DNA of 28,451 bases from Actinomycetota bacterium. GTDB taxonomy: Bacteria > Actinomycetota > Thermoleophilia > Gaiellales > Gaiellaceae. The translations under genes and the position numbers were made by a program. The notes below the pieces were generated by a model that ran no database searches, was not told where the DNA came from, and saw only the letters and a list, made by a program, of their open reading frames with translations. The stretch spans positions 1 through 28,451 of the forward strand of contig VAXT01000091.1 in assembly GCA_005883245.1 (NCBI GenBank), read 5' to 3'. Below are positions 28,336 to 28,451 of the stretch, piece after piece (positions within the stretch are counted from its first letter, which is position 1; every line of letters starts with the position of its first letter).

Positions 28336-28451
28336 CTAGCTGCTCTTTGCGACGGCGTAGAGTCGCCATTCGCCGGGAATGCCCTTGAGCTCGTGCGAGC
28401 CGCGGTCTTCGAAGGTCAGTCCCGAGCCGGCGACGAGGTCTCTGACAGTCG
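28336..28451 (-). CDS. C-terminal end of a class III nucleotide cyclase domain protein
   Basis: The last 38 codons of a gene entering from the right edge. On the minus strand the frame reads VRDLVAGSGLTFEDRGSHEL then KGIPGEWRLYAV and stops with TAG at 28338-28336. This matches the closing strands of class III cyclase domains in actinobacteria, where the VRDL-AGSG-F-DRG-LKG--G-W-LY pattern is standard. The catalytic residues lie outside the window, so activity cannot be judged. It converges on the ANTAR regulator, 17 bases apart. It would be the third class III cyclase here. Confidence 0.8.
   Translation of the reverse strand, partial: TVRDLVAGSGLTFEDRGSHELKGIPGEWRLYAVAKSS

Noticed and set aside
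28298..28431. 14-base direct repeat AGTCCCGAGCCGGC at 28298-28311 and 28418-28431 as an attachment site
   Set aside because: Both copies lie inside coding sequence of unrelated genes, with no integrase or insert between; a chance GC-rich match is more likely.
1..28451. CRISPR array, tRNA/rRNA, prophage, insertion sequence or toxin-antitoxin pair
   Set aside because: No regularly spaced repeats, cloverleaf, integrase, transposase or paired small genes were seen on either strand. The tiny open frames examined are shadows of larger genes.

Overview
This window is GC-rich, densely packed DNA from a free-living bacterium. The gene set (an ANTAR regulator, a SigG-type sigma factor with a SnoaL-like tail, a DUF2630 protein, MacB/FtsX-type permeases, several class III nucleotide cyclases, GTG starts) fits an actinomycete. 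It most resembles the Thermoleophilia/Gaiellales-Solirubrobacterales side of Actinomycetota. That placement is inferred from gene families, not from a marker gene. I see no tRNA, rRNA, CRISPR array, integrase or transposase.

Layout. 1-5234: start of a thiolase (minus), divergent from a SufR/ArsR-like Cys-rich regulator, then a short HemK-like methyltransferase and a two-gene ABC exporter whose ATP sites are degenerate in complementary ways. 5309-9061: DHA2-type MFS transporter, small STAS protein, GNAT + SigG-type sigma pair, and a broken 1-Cys peroxiredoxin. 9145-13231: DUF2630 protein, GAF-linked class III cyclase, and a large FtsX/MacB-like permease. 13238-16556 (minus): a probable operon of dienelactone hydrolase, ferredoxin-fused FAD/NAD(P) reductase, single-domain globin and a stand-alone cyclic-nucleotide-binding protein. 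16604-23076: an M24 peptidase; a GFA / DHFR-like / beta-lactamase-like row (minus); a broken glycosyltransferase, DUF218 protein and second M24 peptidase (plus); and a kynurenine-formamidase-like cyclase. 23096-28451: two tandem DUF899 thioredoxin-like proteins, a membrane class III cyclase, a frameshifted histidine kinase divergent from an ANTAR regulator with a pseudo-receiver, and the last codons of a third class III cyclase.

Themes. (1) Cyclic-nucleotide signalling: three class III cyclases and one CNB protein lie within 19 kb, and the CNB gene is translationally coupled to a globin. (2) Redox and detoxification: globin plus ferredoxin-reductase (a flavohaemoglobin in separate parts), peroxiredoxin, two DUF899 proteins, a GFA protein and a Cys-rich regulator. 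(3) Lesions: peroxiredoxin, glycosyltransferase and histidine kinase each lack roughly 15-35 residues of conserved core together with a frame change, and one DUF899 protein looks shortened in frame. Such a pattern inside 28 kb points either to assembly/strain-collapse errors or to unusual small-deletion mutagenesis. Any functional reading of those four genes depends on which is true.

All family assignments come from reading motifs by eye. No database search was run.
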